NCBI GenBank assembly: GCA_026008535.1
Contig: BRKX01000018.1
Span: forward strand, 49,283,588-49,347,587
Direction: 5' to 3'
Length of the DNA: 64,000 nt
Source of the DNA: Perilla frutescens
Taxonomy: Eukaryota > Streptophyta > Magnoliopsida > Lamiales > Lamiaceae
Made by a program: the position numbers and the translations under genes. Below, piece by piece: positions 1 through 8,297 of this stretch. Under the pieces are notes generated by a model. It made no database searches. It was not told the DNA's origin and saw only the letters and a program-made list of their open reading frames with translations. Each line of letters begins with the position of its first letter. Positions within the stretch are counted from its first letter, which is position 1.

Positions 1-6
1 TCTGGC

Positions 7-25
7 AGCCGTCAGTAAAACGGCT
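7..25. repeat. Monomer hairpin AGCCGT/ACGGCT
   Basis: Arms AGCCGT (7-12) and ACGGCT (20-25) are perfect reverse complements around a 7-nt loop. The element recurs at the same phase in nearly every monomer. Some variants keep pairing: AATACGG changes the loop side, and GGTTATA in the right-hand domain leaves a G-T wobble. GACGTCT in subtype A3 (for example from 723) breaks it. It could be a protein site or a cruciform-prone element; no function is shown by sequence alone. Confidence 0.8.
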
Positions 26-37
26 ATAACTCTCTCC
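25..37 (+). other. TATA-like plus pyrimidine patch in each monomer
   Basis: TATAAC (25-30) runs directly into CTCTCTCC (30-37). This arrangement superficially resembles a plant core promoter (TATA box plus Y patch). It recurs in most monomers; the right-hand domain has CTCTCCCC or CTCTCCAC, and one subtype has CTCTCGCC. Because it repeats every 361 bp and no gene follows, it is recorded only as a possible weak start for satellite transcription. Chance composition is the simpler explanation. Confidence 0.2.
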
Positions 38-140
38 AGAAGTAAGCTTTACCCGTGATTCTTGTTGCGTTGGATTCCTAACTCAAATATCTACCCTACT
101 AAAAGTCGAACCGGTAGAAACCCTATTAGAGTCGACCTCC

Positions 141-176
141 AGGTGATTATCAAGTTGATTTCCAAAACCGTCACCT
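141..176. repeat. Inverted arms AGGTGA/TCACCT, 24-nt spacer
   Basis: AGGTGA (141-146) and TCACCT (171-176) are reverse complements and are conserved in almost all copies, including the most divergent middle domain. In the left domain many monomers also have GGTGACC after GATCGG. That gives GTCACC a second partner, so two alternative stems compete there; elsewhere the second partner reads GGTGAAC and only this pair remains. It is possibly structural; no known binding site was recognised. Confidence 0.6.
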
Positions 177-258
177 CTTGTGTAGCGATCGGGGTGAACG
201 TCGGGTTTTTCATTGAGTCTAGCATTTTTGAACACTAGAGTCCATTATGAATCAATCC

Positions 259-270
259 ATATGATCATAT
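259..270. repeat. 12-bp palindrome ATATGATCATAT
   Basis: Perfect dyad overlapping NdeI (CATATG) and BclI (TGATCA) sites, present at the same phase in most monomers. Recurrent disruptions are subtype-specific: CATAAGATC (from 11185, 14073, 17684, 34292, 35736, 39707), GATAATATATACC (31765, 32487, 37541, 37902), and one unusual ATATGTATATATATG near 8917. A conserved dyad in a satellite is a plausible protein-binding site, but it does not match the CENP-B box. Confidence 0.85.
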
Positions 271-287
271 ATGCCTAATCCGTCCAC

Positions 288-310
288 TTTTGAAAAAATC
301 AAATTTTTGA
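288..310. other. Phased A/T-tract block
   Basis: T4, A6, A3 and T5 tracts lie close together, with A6 and the following AAATTTTT centred about 9 bp apart, close to one helical turn. Such blocks often cause intrinsic DNA bending and help place nucleosomes (established knowledge). Left-domain subtypes A4, A6 and A8 read GAAAATATC, which interrupts the A6 tract. The bending itself is inference. Confidence 0.5.
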
Positions 311-1398
311 GCCCGCCCAAACGGGTACCCCTTTGGCCGGTAGCCAGATTTCGCCCCGTTTTCTGGCAGCCGTCAGTAAAACGGCTATAACTCTCTCTAG
401 AAGTAAGCTTTACCCGTGATTCTTGTTGCGTTGGATTCCTAACTCAAATATCTACCCTACTAAAAGTCGAACCGGTAGAAACCCTATTAGAGTCGACCTC
501 TAGGTGATTATCAAGTTGATTTCCAAAACCGTCACCTCTTGTGTAGCGATCGGGGTGAACGTCGGGTTTTTCATTGAGTCTAGCATTTTTGAACACAAGA
601 GTCCATTATGAATCAATACATATGATCATATATGCCTAATCCGTCCACTTTTGAAAAAATCAAATTTTTGAGCCCGCCCAAACGGGTACCCCTTTGGCCG
701 GTGGCTAGATTTGGCCCCATTTTCTGGCAGCCGTCAGTAAGACGTCTATAACTCTCTCCAGAAGTAGGCTTTACCCGTGATTCTTGTTGCGCTGGATTCC
801 TAACTCAAATATCTACCCTACCAAAAGTCGAACCGGTAGAAACCCTATTTGAGTCGGAGTCTAGGTGATTATCAAGTTGATTTCCAAAACCATCACCTCT
901 TGTGTAGCGATCGGGCTGACCGTCGGGTTTTTCATTGAGTCTAACATTTTTGAACACTAGAGTCCATTATGAATCAATCCATATGATCATATATGCCAAA
1001 TCCGTCCACTTTTGAAAAAATCAAATTTTTGAGCCCGCCCAAAGGGGTACCCTTTGGCCGGTGGCCAGATTTGGCCCCATTTTCTGGCAGCCGTCAGTAA
1101 AACGGCTATAACTCTCTCCAGAAGTAAGCTTTACCCGTGATTCTTGTTGCGTTGGATTCCTAACTCAAATATCTACCCTACCAAAAGTCAAACCGGTAGA
1201 AACTCTATTTGAGTCGGAGTCTAGGTGATTATCAAGTTGATTTCCAAAACCGTCACCTCTTGTGTAGCGATCGGGGTGACCGTCGGGTTTTTCATTGAGT
1301 CTAGCATTTTTGAACACTAGAGTCCATTATGAATCAATCCATATGATCATATATGCCTAATCCGTCCACTTTTGAAAATATCAAATTTTTGAGCCCGC

Positions 1399-1418
1399 CC
1401 AAAGGGGTACCCCTTTGG
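1399..1418. repeat. 20-bp perfect palindrome centred on GGTACC (example copy)
   Basis: The half-site CCAAAGGGGT is followed by its exact reverse complement, with KpnI at the centre. The same palindrome sits at the same phase in most monomers. Shortened forms mark subtypes: CCGAAAGGGG keeps 16 bp, AAACGGGTACC in A1/A2 loses pairs, GGGGTACCCTTT has lost one C in the 360-bp A3 monomers, and GGGGTACTTC disrupts one arm in the right-hand domain. It is the longest dyad in the monomer and a likely hot spot for hairpin-mediated change. Confidence 0.9.
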
Positions 1419-3247
1419 CCGGTGGCCAGATTTGGCCCCATTTTCTGGCAGCCGTCAGTAAAACGGCTATAACTCTCTCCAGAAGTAAGCTTTACCCGTG
1501 ATTCTTGTTGCGTTGGATTCCTAACTCAAATATCTACCCTACTAAAAGTCGAACCGGTAGAAACCCTATTAGAGTCGACCTCCAGGTGATTATCAAGTTG
1601 ATTTCCAAAACCGTCACCTCTTGTGTAGCGATCGGGGTGAACGTCGGGTTTTTCATTGAGTCTAGCATTTTTGAACACTAGAGTCCATTATGAATCAATC
1701 CATATGATCATATATTCCTAATCCGTCCACTTTTGAAAAAATCAAATTTTTGAGCCCGCCCAAAAGGGTACCCCTTTGGCCGGTGGCCAGATTTAGCCCC
1801 GTTTTCTGGCAGCCGTCAGTAAAACGGCTATAACTCTCTCCAGAAGTAAGCTTTACCCGTGATTCTTGTTGCGTTGGATTCCTAACTCAAATATCTACCC
1901 TACTAAAAGTCGAACCGGTAGAAACCCTATTAGAGTCGACCTCTAGGTGATTATCAAGTTGATTTCCAAAACCGTCACCTCTTGTGTAGCGATCGGGGTG
2001 ACCGTCGGGTTTTTCATTGAGTCTAGCATTTTTGAACACTAGAGTCCATTATGAATCAATCCATATGATCATATATGCCTAATCCGTCCACTTTTGAAAA
2101 TATCAAATTTTTGAGCCCGCCCAAAGGGGTACCCCTTTGGCCGGTGGCCAGATTTGGCCCCATTTTCTGGCAGCCGTCAGTAAAACGGCTATAACTCTCT
2201 CCAGAAGTAAGCTTTACCCGTGATTCTTGTTGCGTTGGATTCCTAACTCAAATATCTACCCTACCAAAAGTCGAACCGGTAGAAACCCTATTTGAGTCGG
2301 AGTCTAGGTGATTATCAAGTTGATTTCCAAAACCGTCACCTCTTGTGTAGCGATCGGGGTGACCGTCGGGTTTTTCATTGAGTCTAGCATTTTTGACACT
2401 AGAATCCATTATGAATCAATTCATATGATCATATATGCCTAATCCGTCCACTTTTCAAAAAATCAAATTTTTGAGCCCGCCCAAAGGGGTACCCCTTTGG
2501 CCGGTGGCCAGATTTGGCCCCATTTTCTGGCAGCCGTCAGTAAAACGGCTATAACTCTCTCCAGAAGTAAGCTTTACCCGTGATTCTTATTGCGTTGGAT
2601 TCCTAACTCAAATATCTACCCTACCAAAAGTCTAACCGGTAGAAACTCTATTTGAGTCGGAGTCTAGGTGATTATCAAGTTGATTTCCAAAACCGTCACC
2701 TCTTGTGTAGCGATCGGGGTGACCGTCGGGTTTTTCATTGAGTCTAGCATTTTTGAACACTAGAGTCCATTATGAATCAATCCATATGATCATATATGCC
2801 TAATCCGTCCACTTTTGAAAATATCAAATTTTTGAGCCCGCCCAAAGGGGTACCCCTTTGGCCGGTGGCCAGATTTGGCCCCATTTTCTGGCAGCCGTCA
2901 GTAAAACGGCTATAACTCTCTCCAGAAGTAAGCTTTACCCGTGATTCTTGTTGCGTTGGATTCCTAACTCAAATATCTACCCTACTAAAAGTCGAACCGG
3001 TAGAAACCCTATTAGAGTCGACCTCCAGGTGATTATCAAGTTGATTTCCAAAACCGTCACCTCTTGTGTAGCGATCGGGGTGAACGTCGGGTTTTTCATT
3101 GAGTCTAGCATTTTTGAACACTAGAGTCCATTATGAATCAATCCATATGATCATATATGCCTAATCCGTCCACTTTTGAAAAAATCAAATTTTTGAGCCC
3201 GCCCAAACGGGTACCCCTTTGGCCGGTAGCCAGATTTGGCCCCGTTT

Positions 3248-3607
3248 TCTGGCAGCCGTCAGTAAAACGGCTATAACTCTCTCCAGAAGTAAGCTTTACC
3301 CGTGATTCTTGTTGCGTTGGATTCCTAACTCAAATATCTACCCTACTAAAAGTCGAACCGGTAGAAACCCTATTTGAGTCGGAGTCTAGGTGATTATCAA
3401 GTTGATTTCCAAAACCATCACCTCTTGTGTAGCGATCGGGCTGACCGTCGGGTTTTTCATTGAGTCTAGCATTTTTGAACACTAGAGTCCATTATGAATC
3501 AATCCATATGATCATATATGCCAAATCCGTCCACTTTTGAAAAAATCAAATTTTTGAGCCCGCCCAAAGGGGTACCCTTTGGCCGGTGGCCAGATTTGGC
3601 CCCATTT
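3248..3607 (+). repeat. Hybrid monomer, A1/A2-like then A3
   Basis: It begins with CTACTAAAAG as in A1/A2, then switches within about 35 bp to TTGAGTCGGAGTC, ACCATCACC, GGGCTGACC, GCCAAATCC and the one-C deletion of A3. The breakpoint lies between about 3346 and 3374. The length of 360 bp matches A3. It replaces two monomers (A2 and A3), so it is best read as a recombination junction. Confidence 0.8.
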
Positions 3608-3968
3608 TCTGGCAGCCGTCAGTAAAACGGCTATAACTCTCTCCAGAAGTAAGCTTTACCCGTGATTCTTGTTGCGTTGGATTCCTAACTCAAATATCTA
3701 CCCTACTAAAAGTCGAACCGGTAGAAACCCTATTAGAGTCGACCTCCAGGTGATTATCAAGTTGATTTCCAAAACCGTCACCTCTTGTGTAGCGATCGGG
3801 GTGACCGTCGGGTTTTTCATTGAGTCTAGCATTTTTGAACACTAGAGTCCATTATGAATCAATCCATATGATCATATATGCCTAATCCGTCCACTTTTGA
3901 AAATATCAAATTTTTGAGCCCGCCCAAAGGGGTACCCCTTTGGCCGGTGGCCAGATTTGGCCCCATTT
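3608..3968 (+). repeat. Hybrid monomer, A1/A5-like then A4/A6
   Basis: The left half has CTACTAAAAG and GTCGACCTCC (A1/A5 alleles). The right half has GGTGACCG and GAAAATATC (A4/A6 alleles). The switch lies between about 3748 and 3802. It stands where A4 is expected and precedes a normal A5, so a short conversion tract is as likely as a crossover. Confidence 0.75.
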
Positions 3969-5411
3969 TCTGGCAGCCGTCAGTAAAACGGCTATAACTC
4001 TCTCCAGAAGTAAGCTTTACCCGTGATTCTTGTTGCGTTGGATTCCTAACTCAAATATCTACCCTACTAAAAGTCGAACCGGTAGAAACCCTATTAGAGT
4101 CGACCTCCAGGTGATTATCAAGTTGATTTCCAAAACCGTCACCTCTTGTGTAGCGATCGGGGTGAACGTCGGGTTTTTCATTGAGTCTAGCATTTTTGAA
4201 CACTAGAGTCCATTATGAATCAATCCATATGATCATATATTCCTAATCCGTCCACTTTTGAAAAAATCAAATTTTTGAGCCCGCCCAAACAGGTACCCCT
4301 TTGGCCGGTGGCCAGATTTAGCCCTGTTTTCTGGCAGCCGTCAGTAAAACGGCTATAACTCTCTCCAGAAGTAAGCTTTACCCGTGATTCTTGTTGCGTT
4401 GGATTCCTAACTCAAATATCTACCCTACTAAAAGTCGAACCGGTAGAAACCCTATTAGAGTCGACCTCTAGGTGATTATCAAGTTGATTTCCAAAACCGT
4501 CACCTCTTGTGTAGCGATCGGGGTGACCGTCGGGTTTTTCATTGAGTCTAGCATTTTTGAACACTAGAGTCCATTATGAATCAATCCATATGATCATATA
4601 TGCCTAATCCGTCCACTTTTGAAAATATCAAATTTTTGAGCCCGCCCAAAGGGGTACCCCTTTGGCCGGTGGCCAGATTTGGCCCCATTTTCTGGCAGCC
4701 GTCAGTAAAACGGCTATAACTCTCTCCAGAAGTAAGCTTTACCCGTGATTCTTGTTGCGTTGGATTCCTAACTCAAATATCTACCCTACCAAAAGTCGAA
4801 CCGGTAGAAACCCTATTTGAGTCGGAGTCTAGGTGATTATCAAGTTGATTTCCAAAACCGTCACCTCTTGTGTAGCGATCGGGGTGACCGTCGGGTTTTT
4901 CATTGAGTCTAGCATTTTTGACACTAGAATCCATTATGAATCAATCCATATGATCATATATGCCTAATCCGTCCACTTTTGAAAATATCAAATTTTTGAG
5001 CCCGCCCAAAGGGGTACCCCTTTGGCCGGTGGCCAGATTTGGCCCCATTTTCTGGCAGCCGTCAGTAAAACGGCTATAACTCTCTCCAGAAGTAAGCTTT
5101 ACCCGTGATTCTTATTGCGTTGGATTCCTAACTCAAATATCTACCCTACCAAAAGTCTAACCGGTAGAAACTCTATTTGAGTCGGAGTCTAGGTGATTAT
5201 CAAGTTGATTTCCAAAACCGTCACCTCTTGTGTAGCGATCGGGGTGACCGTCGGGTTTTTCATTGAGTCTAGCATTTTTGAACACTAGAGTCCATTATGA
5301 ATCAATCCATATGATCATATATGCCTAATCCGTCCACTTTTGAAAATATCAAATTTTTGAGCCCGCCCAAAGGGGTACCCCTTTGGCCGGTGGCCAGATT
5401 TGGCCCCATTT

Positions 5412-6854
5412 TCTGGCAGCCGTCAGTAAAACGGCTATAACTCTCTCCAGAAGTAAGCTTTACCCGTGATTCTTGTTGCGTTGGATTCCTAACTCAAATA
5501 TCTACCCTACTAAAAGTCGAACCGGTAGAAACCCTATTAGAGTCGACCTCCAGGTGATTATCAAGTTGATTTCCAAAACCGTCACCTCTTGTGTAGCGAT
5601 CGGGGTGAACGTCGGGTTTTTCATTGAGTCTAGCATTTTTGAACACTAGAGTCCATTATGAATCAATCCATATGATCATATATGCCTAATCCGTCCACTT
5701 TTGAAAAAATCAAATTTTTGAGCCCGCCCAAACGGGTACCCCTTTGGCCGGTAGCCAGATTTGGCCCCGTTTTCTGGCAGCCGTCAGTAAAACGGCTATA
5801 ACTCTCTCCAGAAGTAAGCTTTACCCGTGATTCTTGTTGCGTTGGATTCCTAACTCAAATATCTACCCTACTAAAAGTCGAACCGGTAGAAACCCTATTA
5901 GAGTCGACCTCTAGGTGATTATCAAGTTGATTTCCAAAACCGTCACCTCTTGTGTAGCGATCGGGGTGAACGTCGGGTTTTTCATTGAGTCTAGCATTTT
6001 TGAACACAAGAGTCCATTATGAATCAATACATATGATCATATATGCCTAATCCGTCCACTTTTGAAAAAATCAAATTTTTGAGCCCGCCCAAACGGGTAC
6101 CCCTTTGGCCGGTGGCTAGATTTGGCCCCATTTTCTGGCAGCCGTCAGTAAGACGTCTATAACTCTCTCCAGAAGTAGGCTTTACCCGTGATTCTTGTTG
6201 CGTTGGATTCCTAACTCAAATATCTACCCTACCAAAAGTCGAACCGGTAGAAACCCTATTTGAGTCGGAGTCTAGGTGATTATCAAGTTGATTTCCAAAA
6301 CCGTCACCTCTTGTGTAGCGATCGGGGTGACCGTCGGGTTTTTCATTGAGTCTAGCATTTTTGACACTAGAATCCATTATGAATCAATCCATATGATCAT
6401 ATATGCCTAATCCGTCCACTTTTGAAAATATCAAATTTTTGAGCCCGCCCAAAGGGGTACCCCTTTGGCCGGTGGCCAGATTTGGCCCCATTTTCTGGCA
6501 GCCGTCAGTAAAACGGCTATAACTCTCTCCAGAAGTAAGCTTTACCCGTGTTTCTTATTGCGTTGGATTCCTAACTCAAATATCTACCCTACCAAAAGTC
6601 TAACCGGTAGAAACTCTATTTGAGTCGGAGTCTAGGTGATTATCAAGTTGATTTCCAAAACCGTCACCTCTTGTGTAGCGATCGGGGTGACCGTCGGGTT
6701 TTTCATTGAGTCTAGCATTTTTGAACACTAGAGTCCATTATGAATCAATCCATATGATCATATATGCCTAATCCGTCCACTTTTGAAAATATCAAATTTT
6801 TGAGCCCGCCCAAAGGGGTACCCCTTTGGCCGGTGGCCAGATTTGGCCCCATTT
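5412..6854 (+). repeat. A HOR copy 3, reduced to a 4-mer
   Basis: Monomers at 5412 (A1), 5773 (A2, with CACAAGAG and AATACATATG), 6134 (A3/A7 hybrid) and 6494 (A8). The total of 1443 bp is exactly four monomers, one of 360 bp. Loss of A4 to A6 is explained by exchange between the sister subtypes A3 and A7, which sit at equal places in the two halves of the octamer. Confidence 0.85.
6134..6493 (+). repeat. Hybrid monomer A3/A7
   Basis: The left end carries the A3 signature (AAGACGTCT, AAGTAGGC). The right part carries A7 (CCGTCACC, GGGTGACC, TTTTTGACACTAGAATCC, GAAAATATC). The breakpoint lies between about 6177 and 6300. It joins A2 on its left to A8 on its right, which is the expected product of unequal crossover between A3 and A7 with loss of four monomer lengths. 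Confidence 0.85.
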
Positions 6855-8297
6855 TCTGGCAGCCGTCAGTAAAACGGCTATAACTCTCTCCAGAAGTAAG
6901 CTTTACCCGTGATTCTTGTTGCGTTGGATTCCTAACTCAAATATCTACCCTACTAAAAGTCGAACCGGTAGAAACCCTATTAGAGTCGACCTCCAGGTGA
7001 TTATCAAGTTGATTTCCAAAACCGTCACCTCTTGTGTAGCGATCGGGGTGAACGTCGGGTTTTTCATTGAGTCTAGCATTTTTGAACACTAGAGTCCATT
7101 ATGAATCAATCCATATGATCATATATGCCTAATCCGTCCACTTTTGAAAAAATCAAATTTTTGAGCCCGCCCAAACGGGTACCCCTTTGGCCGGTAGCCA
7201 GATTTGGCCCCGTTTTCTGGCAGCCGTCAGTAAAACGGCTATAACTCTCTCCAGAAGTAAGCTTTACCCGTGATTCTTGTTGCGTTGGATTCCTAACTCA
7301 AATATCTACCCTACTAAAAGTCGAACCGGTAGAAACCCTATTAGAGTCGACCTCTAGGTGATTATCAAGTTGATTTCCAAAACCGTCACCTCTTGTGTAG
7401 CGATCGGGGTGAACGTCGGGTTTTTCATTGAGTCTAGCATTTTTGAACACAAGAGTCCATTATGAATCAATACATATGATCATATATGCCTAATCCGTCC
7501 ACTTTTGAAAAAATCAAATTTTTGAGCCCGCCCAAACGGGTACCCCTTTGGCCGGTGGCTAGATTTGGCCCCATTTTCTGGCAGCCGTCAGTAAGACGTC
7601 TATAACTCTCTCCAGAAGTAGGCTTTACCCGTGATTCTTGTTGCGCTGGATTCCTAACTCAAATATCTACCCTACCAAAAGTCGAACCGGTAGAAACCCT
7701 ATTTGAGTCGGAGTCTAGGTGATTATCAAGTTGATTTCCAAAACCATCACCTCTTGTGTAGCGATCGGGCTGACCGTCGGGTTTTTCATTGAGTCTAGCA
7801 TTTTTGAACACTAGAGTCCATTATGAATCAATCCATATGATCATATATGCCAAATCCGTCCACTTTTGAAAAAATCAAATTTTTGAGCCCGCCCAAAGGG
7901 GTACCCTTTGGCCGGTGGCCAGATTTGGCCCCATTTTCTGGCAGCCGTCAGTAAAACGGCTATAACTCTCTCCAGAAGTAAGCTTTACCCGTGATTCTTG
8001 TTGCGTTGGATTCCTAACTCAAATATCTACCCTACCAAAAGTCAAACCGGTAGAAACTCTATTTGAGTCGGAGTCTAGGTGATTATCAAGTTGATTTCCA
8101 AAACCGTCACCTCTTGTGTAGCGATCGGGGTGACCGTCGGGTTTTTCATTGAGTCTAGCATTTTTGAACACTAGAGTCCATTATGAATCAATCCATATGA
8201 TCGTATATGCTTAATCCGTCCACTTTTGAAAAAATCAAATTTTTGAGCCCGCCCAAAGGGGTACTCCTTTGGCCGGTGGCCAGATTTGGCCCCATTT
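6855..8297 (+). repeat. A HOR copy 4, A1-A4 then loss of register
   Basis: Monomers at 6855 (A1), 7216 (A2), 7577 (A3, 360 bp) and 7937 (A4). The last has extra changes (ATCGTATATGCTTAATCC, GTACTCC), and its A tract is GAAAAAATC instead of the GAAAATATC of the first A4. Beyond 8298 the A subtype order is not continued, so this is the right edge of the A domain. Confidence 0.82.

Larger units (their letters stand above)
1..361 (+). repeat. Reference monomer (copy 1)
   Basis: First complete copy, used here as the coordinate frame for the monomer. In order it holds: a hairpin (7-25), a TATA-like and pyrimidine-rich stretch (25-37), a HindIII site (44-49), a single AAACCCT (118-124), inverted arms AGGTGA (141-146) and TCACCT (171-176), PvuI CGATCG in the GTGTAGCGATCGG block, a 12-bp palindrome with NdeI and BclI sites (259-270), an A/T-tract block (288-310), a KpnI-centred palindrome region (about 318-337) and a GGCC-rich end. 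Phase is arbitrary. It belongs to subtype A1 of the left-hand octamer, marked by CTACTAAAAG, GTCGACCTCC, GGGTGAACG and AAACGGGTACC. Confidence 0.95.
1..2886 (+). repeat. A octamer, full copy (A1-A8)
   Basis: Eight monomers of 361, 361, 360, 361, 361, 361, 360 and 361 bp. A1 resembles A5 (GTCGACCTCC, GAACG), A2 resembles A6 (GTCGACCTCT), A3 resembles A7 (TTGAGTCGGAGTC, 360 bp), and A4 resembles A8 (AAACTC, altered GTCGAACC). The octamer is therefore a doubled tetramer of about 1443 bp whose halves later diverged. A3 is marked by AGACGTCT, GCGCTGG, ACCATCACC and GGGCTGACC; A7 by TTTTTGACACTAGAATCC; A8 by CTTATTGCG and GTCTAACC. Confidence 0.88.
2887..5411 (+). repeat. A HOR copy 2, reduced to a 7-mer
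   Basis: Monomers at 2887 (A1), 3248 (hybrid), 3608 (hybrid), 3969 (A5), 4330 (A6), 4691 (A7) and 5051 (A8). Relative to copy 1 one monomer is missing and the second and third are mosaics. The A7 and A8 copies repeat the diagnostic alleles of 2166 and 2526 nearly perfectly. This is consistent with unequal exchange followed by local repair. Confidence 0.82.
1..8297 (+). repeat. HOR domain A (octamer and shortened forms)
   Basis: Twenty-three monomers start at 1, 362, 723, 1083, 1444, 1805, 2166, 2526, 2887, 3248, 3608, 3969, 4330, 4691, 5051, 5412, 5773, 6134, 6494, 6855, 7216, 7577 and 7937. The subtype order is A1-A8, then A1, hybrid, hybrid, A5-A8, then A1, A2, A3/A7 hybrid, A8, then A1-A4. 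Diagnostic alleles are CTACTAAAAG, GTCGACCTCC or GTCGACCTCT, TTGAGTCGGAGTC, GGTGACCG and GAAAATATC. The 360-bp monomers are A3 and A7 only. Corresponding monomers differ at only a few positions, so this domain was homogenised recently. Confidence 0.9.

Noticed and set aside
105..112. GGTTCGAC on the minus strand as a tRNA/SINE B box
   Set aside because: Only the GGTTCGA core matches; the rest of the B box and a correctly spaced A box are absent, and no tRNA fold is visible.
118..124. AAACCCT as telomere repeat
   Set aside because: A single heptamer per monomer with no tandem telomeric run; expected by chance in a repeated unit.
101..125. CENP-B box
   Set aside because: The minus strand has TTCGACTTT here, but the A and CGGG positions of the motif do not match, and no other candidate was found in the monomer.
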